A stretch of DNA of 64,000 nucleotides from contig SMDE01000008.1 in the NCBI GenBank assembly GCA_004346725.1, positions 186,001-250,000 on the forward strand, given 5' to 3'. This document shows positions 11,570-21,871 of this stretch, piece by piece (the stretch's first letter is position 1; each line of letters begins with the position of its first letter). The notes beneath the pieces are model-generated. The model was given only the letters and a program-made list of their open reading frames with translations. It was not told the origin of the DNA and made no database searches. The translations under genes were made by a program, and so were the position numbers. This stretch comes from Phytobacter diazotrophicus (GTDB taxonomy: Bacteria > Pseudomonadota > Gammaproteobacteria > Enterobacterales > Enterobacteriaceae).

Positions 11570-11596
11570 AAAAATGCCAGGCGTCAGGCCTGGCAT
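11570..11596 (-). terminator. Terminator between ispH and rihC
   Basis: Arms of 9 bp, ATGCCAGGC and GCCTGGCAT, flank a 5-base loop. On the minus strand they are followed by TTTTT and then the rihC Shine-Dalgarno. The hairpin would stop most ileS-operon transcription before rihC, or act as an attenuator. Confidence 0.8.
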
Positions 11597-11622
11597 CTTC
11601 TCATAAACTCAAAGCGAAAAAG

Positions 11623-12573
11623 TTATTCGACTTCGCGAACATCGACCCGCAGCTCTTTCGGTACTTCGAAAACGATATTTTCTTCACGGCCTTCAAGCGG
11701 AATGGCTTCCCCACCGCCAAGCTCCTGCAGACGGGAGATAACGTTTTGCACCAGAACGTCAGGCGCCGATGCCCCGGCCGTTACGCCAACGCAACTGATT
11801 TCGCGCACCCACTCTTCCTGAATATCAGAAGCATCATCAATCAGGTAAGCGGATTTCCCCATACGCTGGGCCAGCTCCGCCAGACGGTTGGAGTTCGACG
11901 AGTTCTTCGAGCCGACAACCAGTACCACTTCCGCCTGTTCCGCCAGTGCGCGCACGGCTTCCTGACGGTTGGTCGTGGCGTAGCAGATATCATCTTTACG
12001 CGGCCCGACAATTTTCGGGAAGCGCTGACGCAGCGCATCAATCACGTCGGAAGTATCATCCACGGAGAGTGTCGTCTGCGTCATAAAAGAGAGCTTATTG
12101 ATATCTTTGATATTGAGCGTTTCTACGTCTTCCGGCGACTCCACCAGGTACATTCCCCCTTTCGGGTTGCTGTACTGCCCCATGGTGCCTTCGACTTCCG
12201 GATGACCAGCATGGCCAATCAGGATGGCTTCTTCCCCACGACGACTGGCGCGAGCGACTTCCATATGCACTTTGGTTACCAGCGGGCAGGTGGCATCAAA
12301 GACGGTCAGATCGCGGCTTTTCGCTTCGTTACGTACCGCCTGTGAAACACCGTGAGCAGAGAAAATCAGGATCGCGCCGTCCGGCACTTCGCTGATTTGC
12401 TCGATAAAAATCGCCCCGCGTTCACGCAGGCTGTCTACCACGTAACGGTTGTGGACCACTTCGTGACGGACATAAATGGGCGCGCCATAAATCGCCAGCG
12501 CGTTTTCAACAATGCTAATCGCGCGGTCTACGCCCGCACAAAAACCACGTGGGTTAGCCAACAGGATCTGCAT
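11623..12573 (-). CDS. ispH: 4-hydroxy-3-methylbut-2-enyl diphosphate reductase (LytB)
   Basis: A 316-residue iron-sulfur enzyme of the last MEP-pathway step. It reduces HMBPP to IPP and DMAPP. The three conserved cysteines are in [12 protein letters not shown] (near residue 12), [11 protein letters not shown] (near 96) and [12 protein letters not shown] (near 197), with catalytic Glu in the TNRQEA loop. The start [12 protein letters not shown] follows GGAGGGG. The 5' end overlaps the 3' end of fkpB by 20 bases, because fkpB here runs past its E. coli stop position. Confidence 0.97.
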   Translation of the reverse strand: MQILLANPRGFCAGVDRAISIVENALAIYGAPIYVRHEVVHNRYVVDSLRERGAIFIEQISEVPDGAILIFSAHGVSQAVRNEAKSRDLTVFDATCPLVTKVHMEVARASRRGEEAILIGHAGHPEVEGTMGQYSNPKGGMYLVESPEDVETLNIKDINKLSFMTQTTLSVDDTSDVIDALRQRFPKIVGPRKDDICYATTNRQEAVRALAEQAEVVLVVGSKNSSNSNRLAELAQRMGKSAYLIDDASDIQEEWVREISCVGVTAGASAPDVLVQNVISRLQELGGGEAIPLEGREENIVFEVPKELRVDVREVE

Positions 12574-13024
12574 GCATCCCCTCCAGTGCCGGTTCCACTT
12601 CCAGCACGTCGACATCAAAATGAACGGTCTGCCCTGCCAGCGGATGGTTAAAGTCAACGGTAATAGAATCACCGTTGATCTCACGGATCACGCCTGGCAT
12701 TTCGCTGCCATCCATTGCGGTAAAGAGCATAATCGCGCCGATTTCGGGCTCACCCGCGTCCATAAAATCACGGCGCGAGAAATACTGAATCAGATCGGGA
12801 ACCGGCGTGCCAAATGCCGCGTCCGGTTCCAGCGAAAACGCTTTTCTGTCGCCTGCTTTCAATCCCAGCAAGTGCTGCTCAAGCCCTTCGGACAGCGAAC
12901 CATCCCCCAGACGAAACAGCGCAGGTTTACCATTGTTGCGGGTTGACTCAGCGGTGGAGCCATCTTCGAGTTTGAGCGTAAAGTGCACCAGCACCGCGCT
13001 ATTACTCTGTACAGATTTTGACAT
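12554..13024 (-). CDS. fkpB: FKBP-type peptidyl-prolyl cis-trans isomerase FkpB (SlpA)
   Basis: A 156-residue SlyD-like prolyl isomerase and chaperone. The FKBP core opens [12 protein letters not shown] and the inserted-flap region contains [16 protein letters not shown], both near identical to E. coli FkpB. E. coli FkpB is 149 residues and ends around EPALEA; here the reading frame continues with GMHADPVG, so the tail overlaps the first codons of ispH in another frame. This means translation of the two is likely coupled. It is part of the ribF-ileS-lspA-fkpB-ispH string. Confidence 0.94.
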   Translation of the reverse strand: MSKSVQSNSAVLVHFTLKLEDGSTAESTRNNGKPALFRLGDGSLSEGLEQHLLGLKAGDRKAFSLEPDAAFGTPVPDLIQYFSRRDFMDAGEPEIGAIMLFTAMDGSEMPGVIREINGDSITVDFNHPLAGQTVHFDVDVLEVEPALEGMHADPVG

Positions 13025-13045
13025 GCAGGTACGCTCACTTGTTTT

Positions 13046-13113
13046 GCCCGGTGACGATAACGCTTACCGGGCCTAAGGATAACCCAGGCCGGGCAAGCGT
13101 AACGCCGCCCGGC
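13046..13113. repeat. Pair of REP-like palindromes (BIME-like) between lspA and fkpB
   Basis: Two imperfect GC-rich palindromes, 13046-13072 (GCCCGGTGACG...CCGGGC) and 13088-13113 (GCCGGGC...GCCCGGC), are arranged head to tail in the gap between lspA and fkpB. They resemble enterobacterial REP units. They would form stem-loops in the operon mRNA. Confidence 0.7.
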
Positions 13114-13121
13114 AGGTTTTG

Positions 13122-13622
13122 TTACGCCTGATTCTTCGCAGCCGCGTTCGGCAGGAAGCCTTCCAGCACAATCAGCGCCGCGCCGACGCAAATGAAGCTG
13201 TCGGCCAGGTTGAAGGTGGCGAAATGCCAGTCGCCGACATAAAAGTCAATCATATCAACGACAAAACCGTGCCACAGGCGGTCGAACAGATTGCCTAACG
13301 CACCGCCGATAATCATCGCGTAGGCGATATTGTTCAGCTTCTGCGAGGCTTTTGAACGGTACATCAGTACCGCCAGCACGACAGAAATACCGATAGCGAT
13401 ACCGGCAAAGAACCAGCGCTGCCAGCCACCGCTGTCCGCGAGGAAACTAAATGCCGCGCCATAGTTACGCGCGTAATGCAGATTAAGCGACGGGAACAGC
13501 GGCACCGTATCCCCCAGCGCAAAATGCTGGAGGATAAGGAACTTGCTGCCCAGATCGATAATCAGCACGACGACGACCAGCCACAACCAGCGTAGCCCTG
13601 TTGAAAAGATCGGTTTACTCAT
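13122..13622 (-). CDS. lspA: Lipoprotein signal peptidase (signal peptidase II)
   Basis: A 166-residue inner-membrane aspartyl protease that cleaves prolipoprotein signal peptides after lipidation. Four membrane segments are apparent. The two catalytic Asp motifs are [22 protein letters not shown] (first Asp in the NLFDR segment) and [12 protein letters not shown]. Length and sequence match E. coli LspA (164 aa). The ATG overlaps the ileS stop (TGATG), giving translational coupling. Confidence 0.97.
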   Translation of the reverse strand: MSKPIFSTGLRWLWLVVVVLIIDLGSKFLILQHFALGDTVPLFPSLNLHYARNYGAAFSFLADSGGWQRWFFAGIAIGISVVLAVLMYRSKASQKLNNIAYAMIIGGALGNLFDRLWHGFVVDMIDFYVGDWHFATFNLADSFICVGAALIVLEGFLPNAAAKNQA

Positions 13623-16471
13623 CAGGCAAACTTACGTTTTTCGCCGTCACCGGCGACGTTGCTGACACAGCGTCCGCAGATTTCTGCGTGTTCCGCTACC
13701 TTGCCGACATCCTGAGTGTAATGCCAGCAACGCGGGCATTTCTCACCTTCGGCTTTGCTTAACGCCACTTTCAGACCTTTGAGCAGCTCGCTCTGTTGGG
13801 CATCAGCACAAGCGTTGGCATAATCTTCAACTTTCGCACCGGAGGTCAACAGGACAAATCGTAATTCGTCACCCAGCGCCGTCAGTTTCGCAGACAGTTC
13901 CGGTTCAGCGAACAGGGTTACTGCCGCTTCCAGCGAACCGCCCACTTTCTTGTCGGCACGAGCCTGTTCGATAACCTTGTTCACTTCGCCACGCACTTTG
14001 AGCAGTTCATCCCAGTAGGCGTCGTTCATGGCTTCGGTTTCCGCCAGACCAAACAGCCCCTGATACCATTCGCCGGTGAACACATATTTTTCGCGCTCGC
14101 CTGGCAGGTAGCCCCAGATTTCATCTGCGGTGAAGGACATGATCGGCGCCATCCAGCGCACCAGCGCTTCTGAGATATGGTACAGCGCAGTCTGGCAGCT
14201 ACGACGGGCAACACTGTCCGCCTTTGCGGTGTACTGACGATCTTTGATGATATCGAGGTAGAAAGAGCCCATCTCGATGGAGCAGAAACGCATCAGGCGT
14301 TGCACAACTTCATGGAAATCATAGGAGTCGTACGCGCTGATGATATCTTTCTGCGCTGCCTGCGCACAGCCCACCGCCCAGCGGTCCAGCACCACCATCT
14401 CTTCCGGTTTCACCATGTCTTTTGCCGGATCGAAACCATTGAGGTTCGCCAGCAGGAAGCGCGCGGTGTTACGAATACGGCGATAGCTATCGGCGGCACG
14501 TTTGAGGATCTCATCGGAAACCGCCATTTCACCGGTATAATCGGTTGATGCCACCCACAGACGCAGGATATCCGCGCCCAGTTTGTTCATCACGTCCTGC
14601 GGAGAAACGGTATTACCGATAGATTTGGACATCTTACGGCCCTGACCATCGACGGTGAAGCCGTGGGTCAGTACCTGGCGGTAAGGTGCTTTGCCTTTCA
14701 TCGCGACGCTGATCATCAGAGACGACATGAACCAGCCACGGTGTTGGTCAGAACCTTCCAGATACATATCCGCTGCGTGGCCGCCAAATTCCGGACGCGC
14801 GTCAACCACAGAGTAGCTTGTTGAACCGGAGTCAAACCAGACGTCCAGGGTATCCGGCACTTTCACGTAGTTGTCAGCGTCATCGCCCAAAATTTCACGC
14901 GGATCGAGATCCCACCACGCCTGAATGCCGTCTTTCTCAACGTATTTAGCGACAGCTTCCATCAGTTCAGTGGTACGTGGATGCAGCTCTTCGGTGTCTT
15001 TATGCACGAACAGCGCCATCGGCACGCCCCAGGTACGCTGACGGGAGATACACCAGTCAGGACGGTTCGCGACCATCGATTCGATACGTGCTTTACCCCA
15101 TGCCGGGATCCAGCCGCTCAGGTTCTCTTTCGCCAGACCTTCCTGCTCAATGCGATCGATCTCTTTGAGAGACTGAATGCGCAGGCCTTTCTGATCCATG
15201 CTGACGAACCACTGCGGGGTCGCACGGAAAATGATCGGCGACTTGTGGCGCCAGCAGCACGGATAGCTGTGTTGCAGTTTTTCGACATGCAGCAGTGAAC
15301 CGTTGTCACGCAGCAGGTTGACGATAATATCGTTCGCTTTGAAGACGTTTACGCCATCCAGAATCGGATACGTACCCGGCAGATATGCCCCATCCGGGCC
15401 AACCGGGTTAGCGATTTCCAGACCGTATTTTTGGCTGATGGTATAGTCATCAGGGCCATGACCACCGGCGGTATGCACTGCACCGGTACCGGCTTCCAGC
15501 GTCACGTGGTCGCCCAGGATCGCAGGCACATCAAAGTCGAGGAACGGGTGTTTAAAGCGCATCAGTTCCAGGTCAGAACCTTTAACCACGCCCAGCACGG
15601 TAAACTCACTGATACCAGCGCGTTTCATCACGCTTTCCAGCAGATCTTTCGCGAGGATCAGCGCCTGCCCTTCAACCTGCACCAGCGCATAGTCAAATTC
15701 CGGGGACAGAGAGATCGCGCGGTTCGCCGGCAGCGTCCACGGGGTGGTGGTCCAGATAACCAGAGAGACAGGACCGTTAACGCTGGCAACGCCAAATTTC
15801 GCTTTTACCGCGTCGACATCGACGGCATGGAACGCCACGTCGATAGACGGAGAGGTTTTGTCGTAATACTCAACTTCCGCTTCCGCCAGCGCAGAACGGC
15901 AGTCAACGCACCAGTGCACCGGCTTGGCGCCTTTATGCAGGTGACCGTTACCGATGATTTTACCCAGCGCACGGATAATGTTGGCTTCGGTTTTGAAGTC
16001 CATGGTGCGATACGGATGTTCCCAGTCGCCCAGTACGCCAAGACGGATAAAGTCTTTGCGCTGGCCATCGATCTGGGTCGCAGCGTATTCACGGCATTTT
16101 GCACGGAACTCCGCGGCGGTGAATTTCTCACCCGGCTTACCAAATTCCTGCTCTACTTTCAGTTCGATAGGCAGACCGTGACAGTCCCAGCCCGGCACAT
16201 ACGGCGAGTCGTAACCCGCAAGGCCTTTGGACTTCACGATAATGTCTTTCAGAATCTTGTTAACAGAGTGACCAATATGAATGCTGCCATTCGCATAAGG
16301 AGGGCCATCATGCAGAATGAAGGTTTTTTTGCCTTTTTTGGCTGCACGAATGATGCCGTACAGATCATCATCAGTCCAACGCGCCAGCATTCCCGGTTCG
16401 CGTTTGGCGAGGTCGCCACGCATCGGGAACCCTGTTTCCGGCAAATTCAGGGTTGATTTATAGTCACTCAT
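13622..16471 (-). CDS. ileS: Isoleucyl-tRNA synthetase (unusual allele: altered editing motif, 11-residue insertion)
   Basis: A 949-residue class Ia synthetase charging tRNA-Ile. HIGH (IHIGHS, near residue 64), KMSKS (near 613), the CP1 editing domain and the C-terminal zinc knuckle (CPRCWHYT...CGRCVSNV) are present. It differs from the 938-residue E. coli enzyme, as remembered, in three functional places. The editing loop HTAPGHG reads HTAGGHG (residues 333-339). Eleven residues are inserted between I438 and W454. After WFDSGST (545-551) the sequence is SYSVVD instead of HSSVVD. The rest aligns closely and the frame is intact. The start [10 protein letters not shown] is chosen over an upstream in-frame Met. 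Confidence 0.96.
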   Translation of the reverse strand: MSDYKSTLNLPETGFPMRGDLAKREPGMLARWTDDDLYGIIRAAKKGKKTFILHDGPPYANGSIHIGHSVNKILKDIIVKSKGLAGYDSPYVPGWDCHGLPIELKVEQEFGKPGEKFTAAEFRAKCREYAATQIDGQRKDFIRLGVLGDWEHPYRTMDFKTEANIIRALGKIIGNGHLHKGAKPVHWCVDCRSALAEAEVEYYDKTSPSIDVAFHAVDVDAVKAKFGVASVNGPVSLVIWTTTPWTLPANRAISLSPEFDYALVQVEGQALILAKDLLESVMKRAGISEFTVLGVVKGSDLELMRFKHPFLDFDVPAILGDHVTLEAGTGAVHTAGGHGPDDYTISQKYGLEIANPVGPDGAYLPGTYPILDGVNVFKANDIIVNLLRDNGSLLHVEKLQHSYPCCWRHKSPIIFRATPQWFVSMDQKGLRIQSLKEIDRIEQEGLAKENLSGWIPAWGKARIESMVANRPDWCISRQRTWGVPMALFVHKDTEELHPRTTELMEAVAKYVEKDGIQAWWDLDPREILGDDADNYVKVPDTLDVWFDSGSTSYSVVDARPEFGGHAADMYLEGSDQHRGWFMSSLMISVAMKGKAPYRQVLTHGFTVDGQGRKMSKSIGNTVSPQDVMNKLGADILRLWVASTDYTGEMAVSDEILKRAADSYRRIRNTARFLLANLNGFDPAKDMVKPEEMVVLDRWAVGCAQAAQKDIISAYDSYDFHEVVQRLMRFCSIEMGSFYLDIIKDRQYTAKADSVARRSCQTALYHISEALVRWMAPIMSFTADEIWGYLPGEREKYVFTGEWYQGLFGLAETEAMNDAYWDELLKVRGEVNKVIEQARADKKVGGSLEAAVTLFAEPELSAKLTALGDELRFVLLTSGAKVEDYANACADAQQSELLKGLKVALSKAEGEKCPRCWHYTQDVGKVAEHAEICGRCVSNVAGDGEKRKFA

Positions 16472-16505
16472 CAGATTCTCGGTTCCGTATTTATCACACA
16501 GGCAT

Positions 16506-17444
16506 TTAAGCCGGGTTTGATAGCCCAAAAAACTCGCGGGCGGTTAACTCATCACGCGCGATCTGCGCTTTAAGCTCATCCAGCGATGTAAATCGCTGCT
16601 CGTTGCGTATCTTTTTACGCAGTACTACATCTATATGGCGTCCATAGAGGTCCATTACAACATCCAGCAGATGGACTTCAAGCTGCTGGCGAACCCCGGC
16701 AACCGTCGGGCGCGTACCAATGTTGGCCACGCCGGGCAGTAAAGTATCGCCTAAGCCAGCCACTTCTACCGCATAGACACCTTTGACCGGGGAAACCTGG
16801 CGGCGCAGCGGTATGTTCGCCGTCGGAAAACCGATAGTACGCCCCAGCTCGTCGCCGTGAACCACACGCCCGGAGATACTGAACGGACGGCCCAGCAGTT
16901 GTTCAGCGAGCTCAAGGTTGTCATCAGCCAACGCCTGGCGAACCGCCGTACTGCTCACGCGCGCGCCACCAGAGCAGAAGGTTTGCGTGCTGGTAACATC
17001 AAAGCCGTATTTCAGACCGGCTTTCTGTAATAACAAGAAATCCCCCTGGCGACCAGCGCCAAAGCGGAAGTCATCGCCCACGGCGAGGAATTTCACGCCA
17101 AGTTTGTCAACCAGCAGGTCGCTGACGAAGGTTTGCGCCGTCAACGCGGCAAAACGCCGGTCAAAACGTACGCACAGTACGTAATCGACGCCACATTCGG
17201 CCAGCAGGCGCAGTTTTTCCCGCAGTCGGGTCAGGCGCGCAGGCGCTTTATCGCTCGCGAAAAGTTCGAGAGGTTGCGGCTCGAATATCATCACCACCAC
17301 GGGGAGAGCACGGGTACGACCTTCTTCGCTAAGCCCTTGTAAAAGCGCCTGATGGCCGCGATGCACGCCGTCGAAATTACCAATAGTCAGCACACACCCG
17401 TGCGGTGCCTGGCTGAGATTATGTATGCCGCGTATCAGCTTCAT
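16506..17444 (-). CDS. ribF: Bifunctional riboflavin kinase / FAD synthetase
   Basis: A 312-residue protein (E. coli 313). It phosphorylates riboflavin to FMN and adenylylates FMN to FAD. The N-terminal nucleotidyltransferase domain shows [18 protein letters not shown] (HxGH-like); the C-terminal riboflavin-kinase domain shows [13 protein letters not shown], with the PTAN substrate motif, and NIGTRPTV. The start [11 protein letters not shown] is used; 15 further in-frame codons lie upstream without family similarity. It leads the ileS-lspA gene string, with 34 bases to ileS. Confidence 0.97.
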   Translation of the reverse strand: MKLIRGIHNLSQAPHGCVLTIGNFDGVHRGHQALLQGLSEEGRTRALPVVVMIFEPQPLELFASDKAPARLTRLREKLRLLAECGVDYVLCVRFDRRFAALTAQTFVSDLLVDKLGVKFLAVGDDFRFGAGRQGDFLLLQKAGLKYGFDVTSTQTFCSGGARVSSTAVRQALADDNLELAEQLLGRPFSISGRVVHGDELGRTIGFPTANIPLRRQVSPVKGVYAVEVAGLGDTLLPGVANIGTRPTVAGVRQQLEVHLLDVVMDLYGRHIDVVLRKKIRNEQRFTSLDELKAQIARDELTAREFFGLSNPA

Positions 17445-17695
17445 GTCTGGCTCAAAACAGTGAAAATCGTCAAAGTATACCTTGTACAACGTGCAACGTT
17501 AACCGACGATTGCCCGAACCCGCCAGAAAGGAGAAGGATTTCATCAGGCTGCCTTCTTACCGCATGAAAAACTGGGCCGGAAAGCGATTTTTATAGTGGA
17601 AAGGCTGTATTCGATGACCACAAGCTGGTAGAATCCTGCGCCATCAATACGTAACGTAGCGTCGCACATTAACGGCGCTTATTTGCACAAATCCA
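17445..17695. other. ribF-rpsT divergent intergenic region
   Basis: The 327-base gap holds the ribF promoter on the minus strand and the rpsT promoters on the plus strand. A weaker second rpsT promoter candidate has TAGAAT at 17628-17633. E. coli has the small gene yaaY in this interval, but no convincing counterpart was recognised here. Confidence 0.5.
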
Positions 17696-17724
17696 TTGAC
17701 AAAAGAAGGCTAAAAGGGCATATT
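17696..17724 (+). promoter_or_regulatory. rpsT proximal sigma70 promoter
   Basis: TTGACA at 17696-17701 and CATATT at 17719-17724 are separated by exactly 17 bases. They lie about 40 bases upstream of the expected leader of rpsT, as with E. coli P2. Confidence 0.8.
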
Positions 17725-17750
17725 CCTCGGCCTTTGAATTGTCCATATAG

Positions 17751-18035
<285 letters not shown>

Positions 18036-18062
18036 TTGCCCGCTTGTTGTACTTTGTGAAAG

Positions 18063-18087
18063 AACCCGCGTAAAGCGGGTTTTTTTA
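18063..18087 (+). terminator. rpsT intrinsic terminator
   Basis: The arms ACCCGC and GCGGGT flank GTAAA and are followed by TTTTTT. It may also serve the convergent ArsR gene, whose stop is at 18094. Confidence 0.85.
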
Positions 18088-18093
18088 TGCCTG

Positions 18094-18798
18094 CTACCCG
18101 ACGTCAATGCCGAGTAATGTCTGTAACCCCTGCCGACCTTTCGCAGTCAGCGCGACTTCACGAAACCCGGGCGTCCTGCGGATCCACCCCTTCGTTTCAA
18201 AATAAATAAGCAACACCGCTCCTGCATGCCCCCCCAGATGAAAGCGCCGCTCGCTCCAGTCAAGACAGGCACAGCTACGTTTACGCGTTGATTTATTTTC
18301 CAGCGGTAAACCCATCCGGATAAAAAATGCCAGCCCTTCTTCGGTAAGCGACGCACCATCCGCGGTCAGGTAATCTTTCGCCACCAGCGCGTCATAAATG
18401 TTTACCGCCAGCTCACCAGCCAGATGATCGTAACAGGTGCGCGCATGCCGCAGCGCCATGGGCGTGCGTGTGGTTAAAGGTTTATCCTGCCGCCAGGAAA
18501 TGCCCATCATCATTTCAATCAACCGGGCAACCTCCTGGCCTGCCAGACGGTAGTAACGATGACGCCCCTGTGACAGGAAACAGACCAGTTGGCTGTCAAC
18601 CAGCTTACTCAGATGTGCGCTGGCGGTGGAGGCCGCAACGCCTGCCGCCACACTCAATTCCGTTGCCGTCCATGCCCGCCCATCCATCAGCGCACACAGC
18701 ATTTTCACGCGTGATGGATCGGCCATCGCTGCGGCAACTGCCGCGACCGAAAGCTCAAGTGCGTCGTCATCAGAAAGATGTTCAGGATGAAGTTGCAT
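18094..18798 (-). CDS. ArsR-family winged-helix regulator with C-terminal extension
   Basis: A 234-residue protein. Residues of about 20-100 form an ArsR-type winged helix ([42 protein letters not shown], with the wing [13 protein letters not shown]). The C-terminal half contains [26 protein letters not shown], a Cys/His-containing segment that could hold a ligand or metal; the effector is unknown. The ATG at 18798 is chosen and overlaps the 3' end of the ACT-domain gene by 17 bases. It forms the last gene of a three-gene set with the ACT and ABM proteins and probably controls that set. It is not part of the E. coli K-12 backbone here. Confidence 0.82.
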   Translation of the reverse strand: MQLHPEHLSDDDALELSVAAVAAAMADPSRVKMLCALMDGRAWTATELSVAAGVAASTASAHLSKLVDSQLVCFLSQGRHRYYRLAGQEVARLIEMMMGISWRQDKPLTTRTPMALRHARTCYDHLAGELAVNIYDALVAKDYLTADGASLTEEGLAFFIRMGLPLENKSTRKRSCACLDWSERRFHLGGHAGAVLLIYFETKGWIRRTPGFREVALTAKGRQGLQTLLGIDVG

Positions 18799-19180
18799 AA
18801 ACCGCCCAGGGTTCTGTTGCCTCGCTGGCAACGAGATCATTATCCGTCACCAGTATGAGCTGATTTGCGTGATCGCTATACTGCGCGAGAATATTTACGC
18901 CATGGGATGCAAGCGTTGCCGTTATCTCGCCCAGCTCGCCGGGCCGCTCCTGTTTGAGCTTACGGATCACAGGCCTGCGCAGCTCGCGGACATCAAAACC
19001 GTGTTGCTCCAGTACCACTTTCGCCCGTATGCCCTCTTCCACCAGAAAGTGGGCATGCCCTTCATTATTGTGGGTAAAGACACCACCACCCTCAAGACCA
19101 ATACCGTTACTGCCCAGCGTTTTGCCCAGTTTCGCCAGCTCACCCGGCAGGTTTTTGAGTACTACATAAATATCGTACAT
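18782..19180 (-). CDS. ACT-domain amino-acid-binding protein
   Basis: A 132-residue protein with two ACT-like halves ([21 protein letters not shown], and [33 protein letters not shown]). ACT domains sense small ligands such as amino acids, and stand-alone members are usually regulatory; no enzymatic motif is present. The start follows GGAGGTAAGG, and 49 upstream in-frame codons are excluded because they overlap the ABM gene. It starts 4 bases after the ABM gene stop and overlaps the ArsR gene, so the three are one transcription unit. Precise function is unknown. Confidence 0.78.
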   Translation of the reverse strand: MYDIYVVLKNLPGELAKLGKTLGSNGIGLEGGGVFTHNNEGHAHFLVEEGIRAKVVLEQHGFDVRELRRPVIRKLKQERPGELGEITATLASHGVNILAQYSDHANQLILVTDNDLVASEATEPWAVYATSS

Positions 19181-19184
19181 CACC

Positions 19185-19496
19185 TTACCTCCGGTTTTCC
19201 GATGAATATTCCCGTTCCAGACGGGCAATACGGATGCGATAAAACGAAAAAATTGCCTCGCGCCCCTCCGTCTGCGCCTCACGGTGAAAATGATTATTTT
19301 TCCATGTCTGAATGGCTTCCTCATCACGCCACCAGGATAACGAAAGTATCTTCCCCGGTGTGGTCAGGCTTTGAAAACGTTCAATCGCGATAAAGCCATC
19401 GATATCGGCAAGCAGCGGTTTCAGTTCCGCAGCCAGCTCAAGGTAGCGCTCTTGCTTTGCCGCAACCGCGTCGGCTTCGAAAAGTACAGCGATCAT
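19185..19496 (-). CDS. Antibiotic biosynthesis monooxygenase (ABM) domain protein
   Basis: A 103-residue dimeric ferredoxin-like alpha/beta-barrel protein of the ABM family. The typical FIAIERFQS and [26 protein letters not shown] segments, with the W...H pattern of this fold, are visible. Members include quinol monooxygenases and heme-degrading enzymes, but many have no known substrate, so no reaction is assigned. The start follows AGGAGATAAATC. It is the first gene of the ABM-ACT-ArsR set. The gap to nhaR is 87 bases. Confidence 0.8.
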   Translation of the reverse strand: MIAVLFEADAVAAKQERYLELAAELKPLLADIDGFIAIERFQSLTTPGKILSLSWWRDEEAIQTWKNNHFHREAQTEGREAIFSFYRIRIARLEREYSSENRR

Positions 19497-19583
19497 GATT
19501 TATCTCCTGTATGGGTAGGAGAGATAAATCTACCGTGCTGAAAAAGTCATGCTTCGGTGGTTAACGAAATATGGCGCGTATCA

Positions 19584-20477
19584 TCAGAGGTCATGAAATA
19601 GCCGGGAGTAATCACGGTTACAAATACGCTGTACGGCGGGGTGCTGAATCATTCGTTCGGCAAAAATGGCGTGGTACTCTTCCATCACGTTATCCACTCG
19701 GCCAATTTCGACGATATTCTCATCCGCAAAATAGTCTTTTGCATAGAGCGTCGGAGCCACAAAAATGGCATTGTGCGCTGCGCCAAACGATTTCATCAAC
19801 GCCGCATCATCAAACTCGCCCAGCACTTCAACATTCAGCCCCTGCGAATTAAACCAGTTGAGTAACTTACGCCCAAGCATCGACCGGCGGCCAGGAATCA
19901 GCAAACGGCGTTCTTCAAGGCAGGCAGGAAAGGGCTTTTTAAGTGCCGGTTTCTGGCACCAGAAGCTGACACTGCATTCACCAATCTTCACCGAAAAGAG
20001 CCCTTCCTGATGGGTAGAATCTATCGGGCAATCTGAAATAATCATATCGAGCTTATGCTGGCTCAACTGTTCGAGCAGCATTTCATGGGTGGATTCAAAA
20101 CAGCGTAAATGGATAGGCTCGCCTTCCTGAACCGCAGCCTCAAGAATACCGCTCACAAGTTGTTTTGACAGCGCATCCGCTACCCCGACGTCAAACAACA
20201 AATGTGACTCTTTGCGATAATTAACGATATCCAGCATTTCCTGGCTTAGCGTAAACATCTTATCGGCGTAACGAAAAACCAGCTCACCAAGTTCCGTTGG
20301 TTCCAGCCCCCTTCCCCGGCGCTTAAAGAGCTTGCCCTGCAGGCGCTCTTCCAGCGCTTTTATTTGCCCGGTGATGGTTTGTGGCGTGAGGTATAACGCT
20401 TCCGCAGCACCGACAACGGACCCCGCGCGGTATACCTGCCAGAAGTAATACAGATGGTTGTAATTGATGTTCGACAT
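19584..20477 (-). CDS. nhaR: LysR-type activator of nhaA
   Basis: A 297-residue LTTR (E. coli 301), nearly identical in its helix-turn-helix ([36 protein letters not shown]). NhaR activates nhaA in response to sodium, and also osmC and pga in E. coli. It lies 62 bases downstream of nhaA on the same strand, the standard nhaAR operon. Confidence 0.95.
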   Translation of the reverse strand: MSNINYNHLYYFWQVYRAGSVVGAAEALYLTPQTITGQIKALEERLQGKLFKRRGRGLEPTELGELVFRYADKMFTLSQEMLDIVNYRKESHLLFDVGVADALSKQLVSGILEAAVQEGEPIHLRCFESTHEMLLEQLSQHKLDMIISDCPIDSTHQEGLFSVKIGECSVSFWCQKPALKKPFPACLEERRLLIPGRRSMLGRKLLNWFNSQGLNVEVLGEFDDAALMKSFGAAHNAIFVAPTLYAKDYFADENIVEIGRVDNVMEEYHAIFAERMIQHPAVQRICNRDYSRLFHDL

Positions 20478-20539
20478 CGTGTCTTCGCTCCCTGAGTGAC
20501 GTTTTCGGGAAGGCTATCGTTCGCCTTCCCCTTCAGGAA

Positions 20540-21700
20540 TTAGCGGACTATACGCGAACGCAGCAGACAGTATCCCACCACCGCCGCCAGGATTGAACCT
20601 GTAAGAATGCCTAATTTCGCCCAGGCAACCATATGTGTATCGACGTCACCAAACGCGAGGGTAGCGATGAAAATCGACATGGTAAAACCAATACCGCACA
20701 GCACGCCGACCGCCATTATTTGTTTAAACGCCGCCCCCTGCGGCAGTTTTGCCAGTTTGAGGCGAAGCGCCAGCCAACAAAAAATGGTTATGCCGACGGG
20801 TTTACCGATAAACAGACCGGCAATCACCCCCATTGGCAACAGCGACGTCAGCCCGGCAAAGGTGACCCCTTCAAGCGATACGCCCGCATTAGCAAAGGCA
20901 AACAGGGGCAAAATCAGCCAGCCAACCCAGGGGTGGATCGCATCAATCACCTGACGGGCCGGAGAGACGCCATTCTCCTCTTTCAGAGGAATGAAGAAGC
21001 CCAGTACGACCCCGGCCAACGTGGCATGAATGCCCGATTTCAACACCGCAGTCCACAACACTATGCCCACCAGCATATAGATGCCGATCCGGCGAACATT
21101 AAGGGCATTCAGTACCGCCAGCGCCACGATGGCCGCCGCCGCAACGCCCAGCGATACCAGCGAGAGATCGCTGGTGTAAAACAGCGCGATAATAATGATC
21201 GCACCCAGATCATCGATAATCGCCAGCGCCATCAGGAAGATTTTCAGCGCCGGGGGAATGCGATCGCCGAGCAGTGCCAGAACGCCAAGGGCAAAGGCGA
21301 TATCCGTCGCCGCAGGAATCGCCCAGCCGTGACGCGCCAGCGGATCGTGCATGTTAAACGCCAGAAATATCAGCGCTGGTGCCACCATACCGCCCAGGGC
21401 GGCAATCACCGGAAAAATAGCCTGTTGACGGCTGGCAAGCGAACCTTGCATCAGCTCATATTTCACTTCAAGGCCGACCATCAGGAAAAAGACCGCCATA
21501 AGCGCGTCATTTATCCATAACAGCATATTTTTATTGATTTCCAGCGCTGCAAACTTGAACGCAACCGGTGTATCAAGGAAAGCTTGATAACCTGCTTTGG
21601 TCACATCCAGATTGGCGCAAAACATCGCCAGTACGGCAGCAATGATGAGGATAATCCCGCCTGAGATATCACTGCTAAAAAAACGTTGTAGAAATTTCAT
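20540..21700 (-). CDS. nhaA: Na+/H+ antiporter NhaA
   Basis: A 386-residue inner-membrane antiporter with about 12 membrane segments (E. coli 388). It expels sodium for protons at alkaline pH. The ion-binding aspartates lie in [18 protein letters not shown] (Asp163/Asp164 of E. coli); the TM4 unwound segment reads [20 protein letters not shown] with its conserved Thr and Asp. The start [11 protein letters not shown] follows GAGAAGACC. The first gene of nhaAR. Confidence 0.97.
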   Translation of the reverse strand: MKFLQRFFSSDISGGIILIIAAVLAMFCANLDVTKAGYQAFLDTPVAFKFAALEINKNMLLWINDALMAVFFLMVGLEVKYELMQGSLASRQQAIFPVIAALGGMVAPALIFLAFNMHDPLARHGWAIPAATDIAFALGVLALLGDRIPPALKIFLMALAIIDDLGAIIIIALFYTSDLSLVSLGVAAAAIVALAVLNALNVRRIGIYMLVGIVLWTAVLKSGIHATLAGVVLGFFIPLKEENGVSPARQVIDAIHPWVGWLILPLFAFANAGVSLEGVTFAGLTSLLPMGVIAGLFIGKPVGITIFCWLALRLKLAKLPQGAAFKQIMAVGVLCGIGFTMSIFIATLAFGDVDTHMVAWAKLGILTGSILAAVVGYCLLRSRIVR

Positions 21701-21781
21701 GGTCTTCTCTCGATTTACGACTCCCTGGGGCGCTTATATTACCCCGCCAGAATCATCGATAAAATCAGATAAATTTTGGGG

Positions 21782-21806
21782 ATAAACTCGGTTTTACCGA
21801 GTTTAT
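21782..21806 (-). terminator. Perfect 11-bp inverted repeat downstream of the zinc-ribbon gene, upstream of nhaA
   Basis: ATAAACTCGGT and its exact complement flank a TTT loop. It lies 66 bases after the zinc-ribbon gene stop and about 80 bases before the nhaA start. The most likely role is the terminator of the sulfatase operon; a role in nhaA control cannot be excluded. Confidence 0.6.
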
Positions 21807-21871
21807 ATGATAATACGGTTATCAATGAGATGTTCAGGCTTTGCATACTTCGCCTGAATAGGGGGGATATT

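Noticed and set aside
15431-16456. 341-codon open frame antisense to ileS
   Set aside because: Composition and lack of family features mark it as a shadow of ileS.
17352-17567. 71-codon frame in the yaaY position
   Set aside because: Most of it overlaps the 5' end of ribF on the other strand and I do not see convincing similarity to E. coli YaaY.
20633-21520. 295-codon open frame antisense to nhaA
   Set aside because: Arg/Gln/His-rich translation typical of the reverse of a membrane-protein gene.
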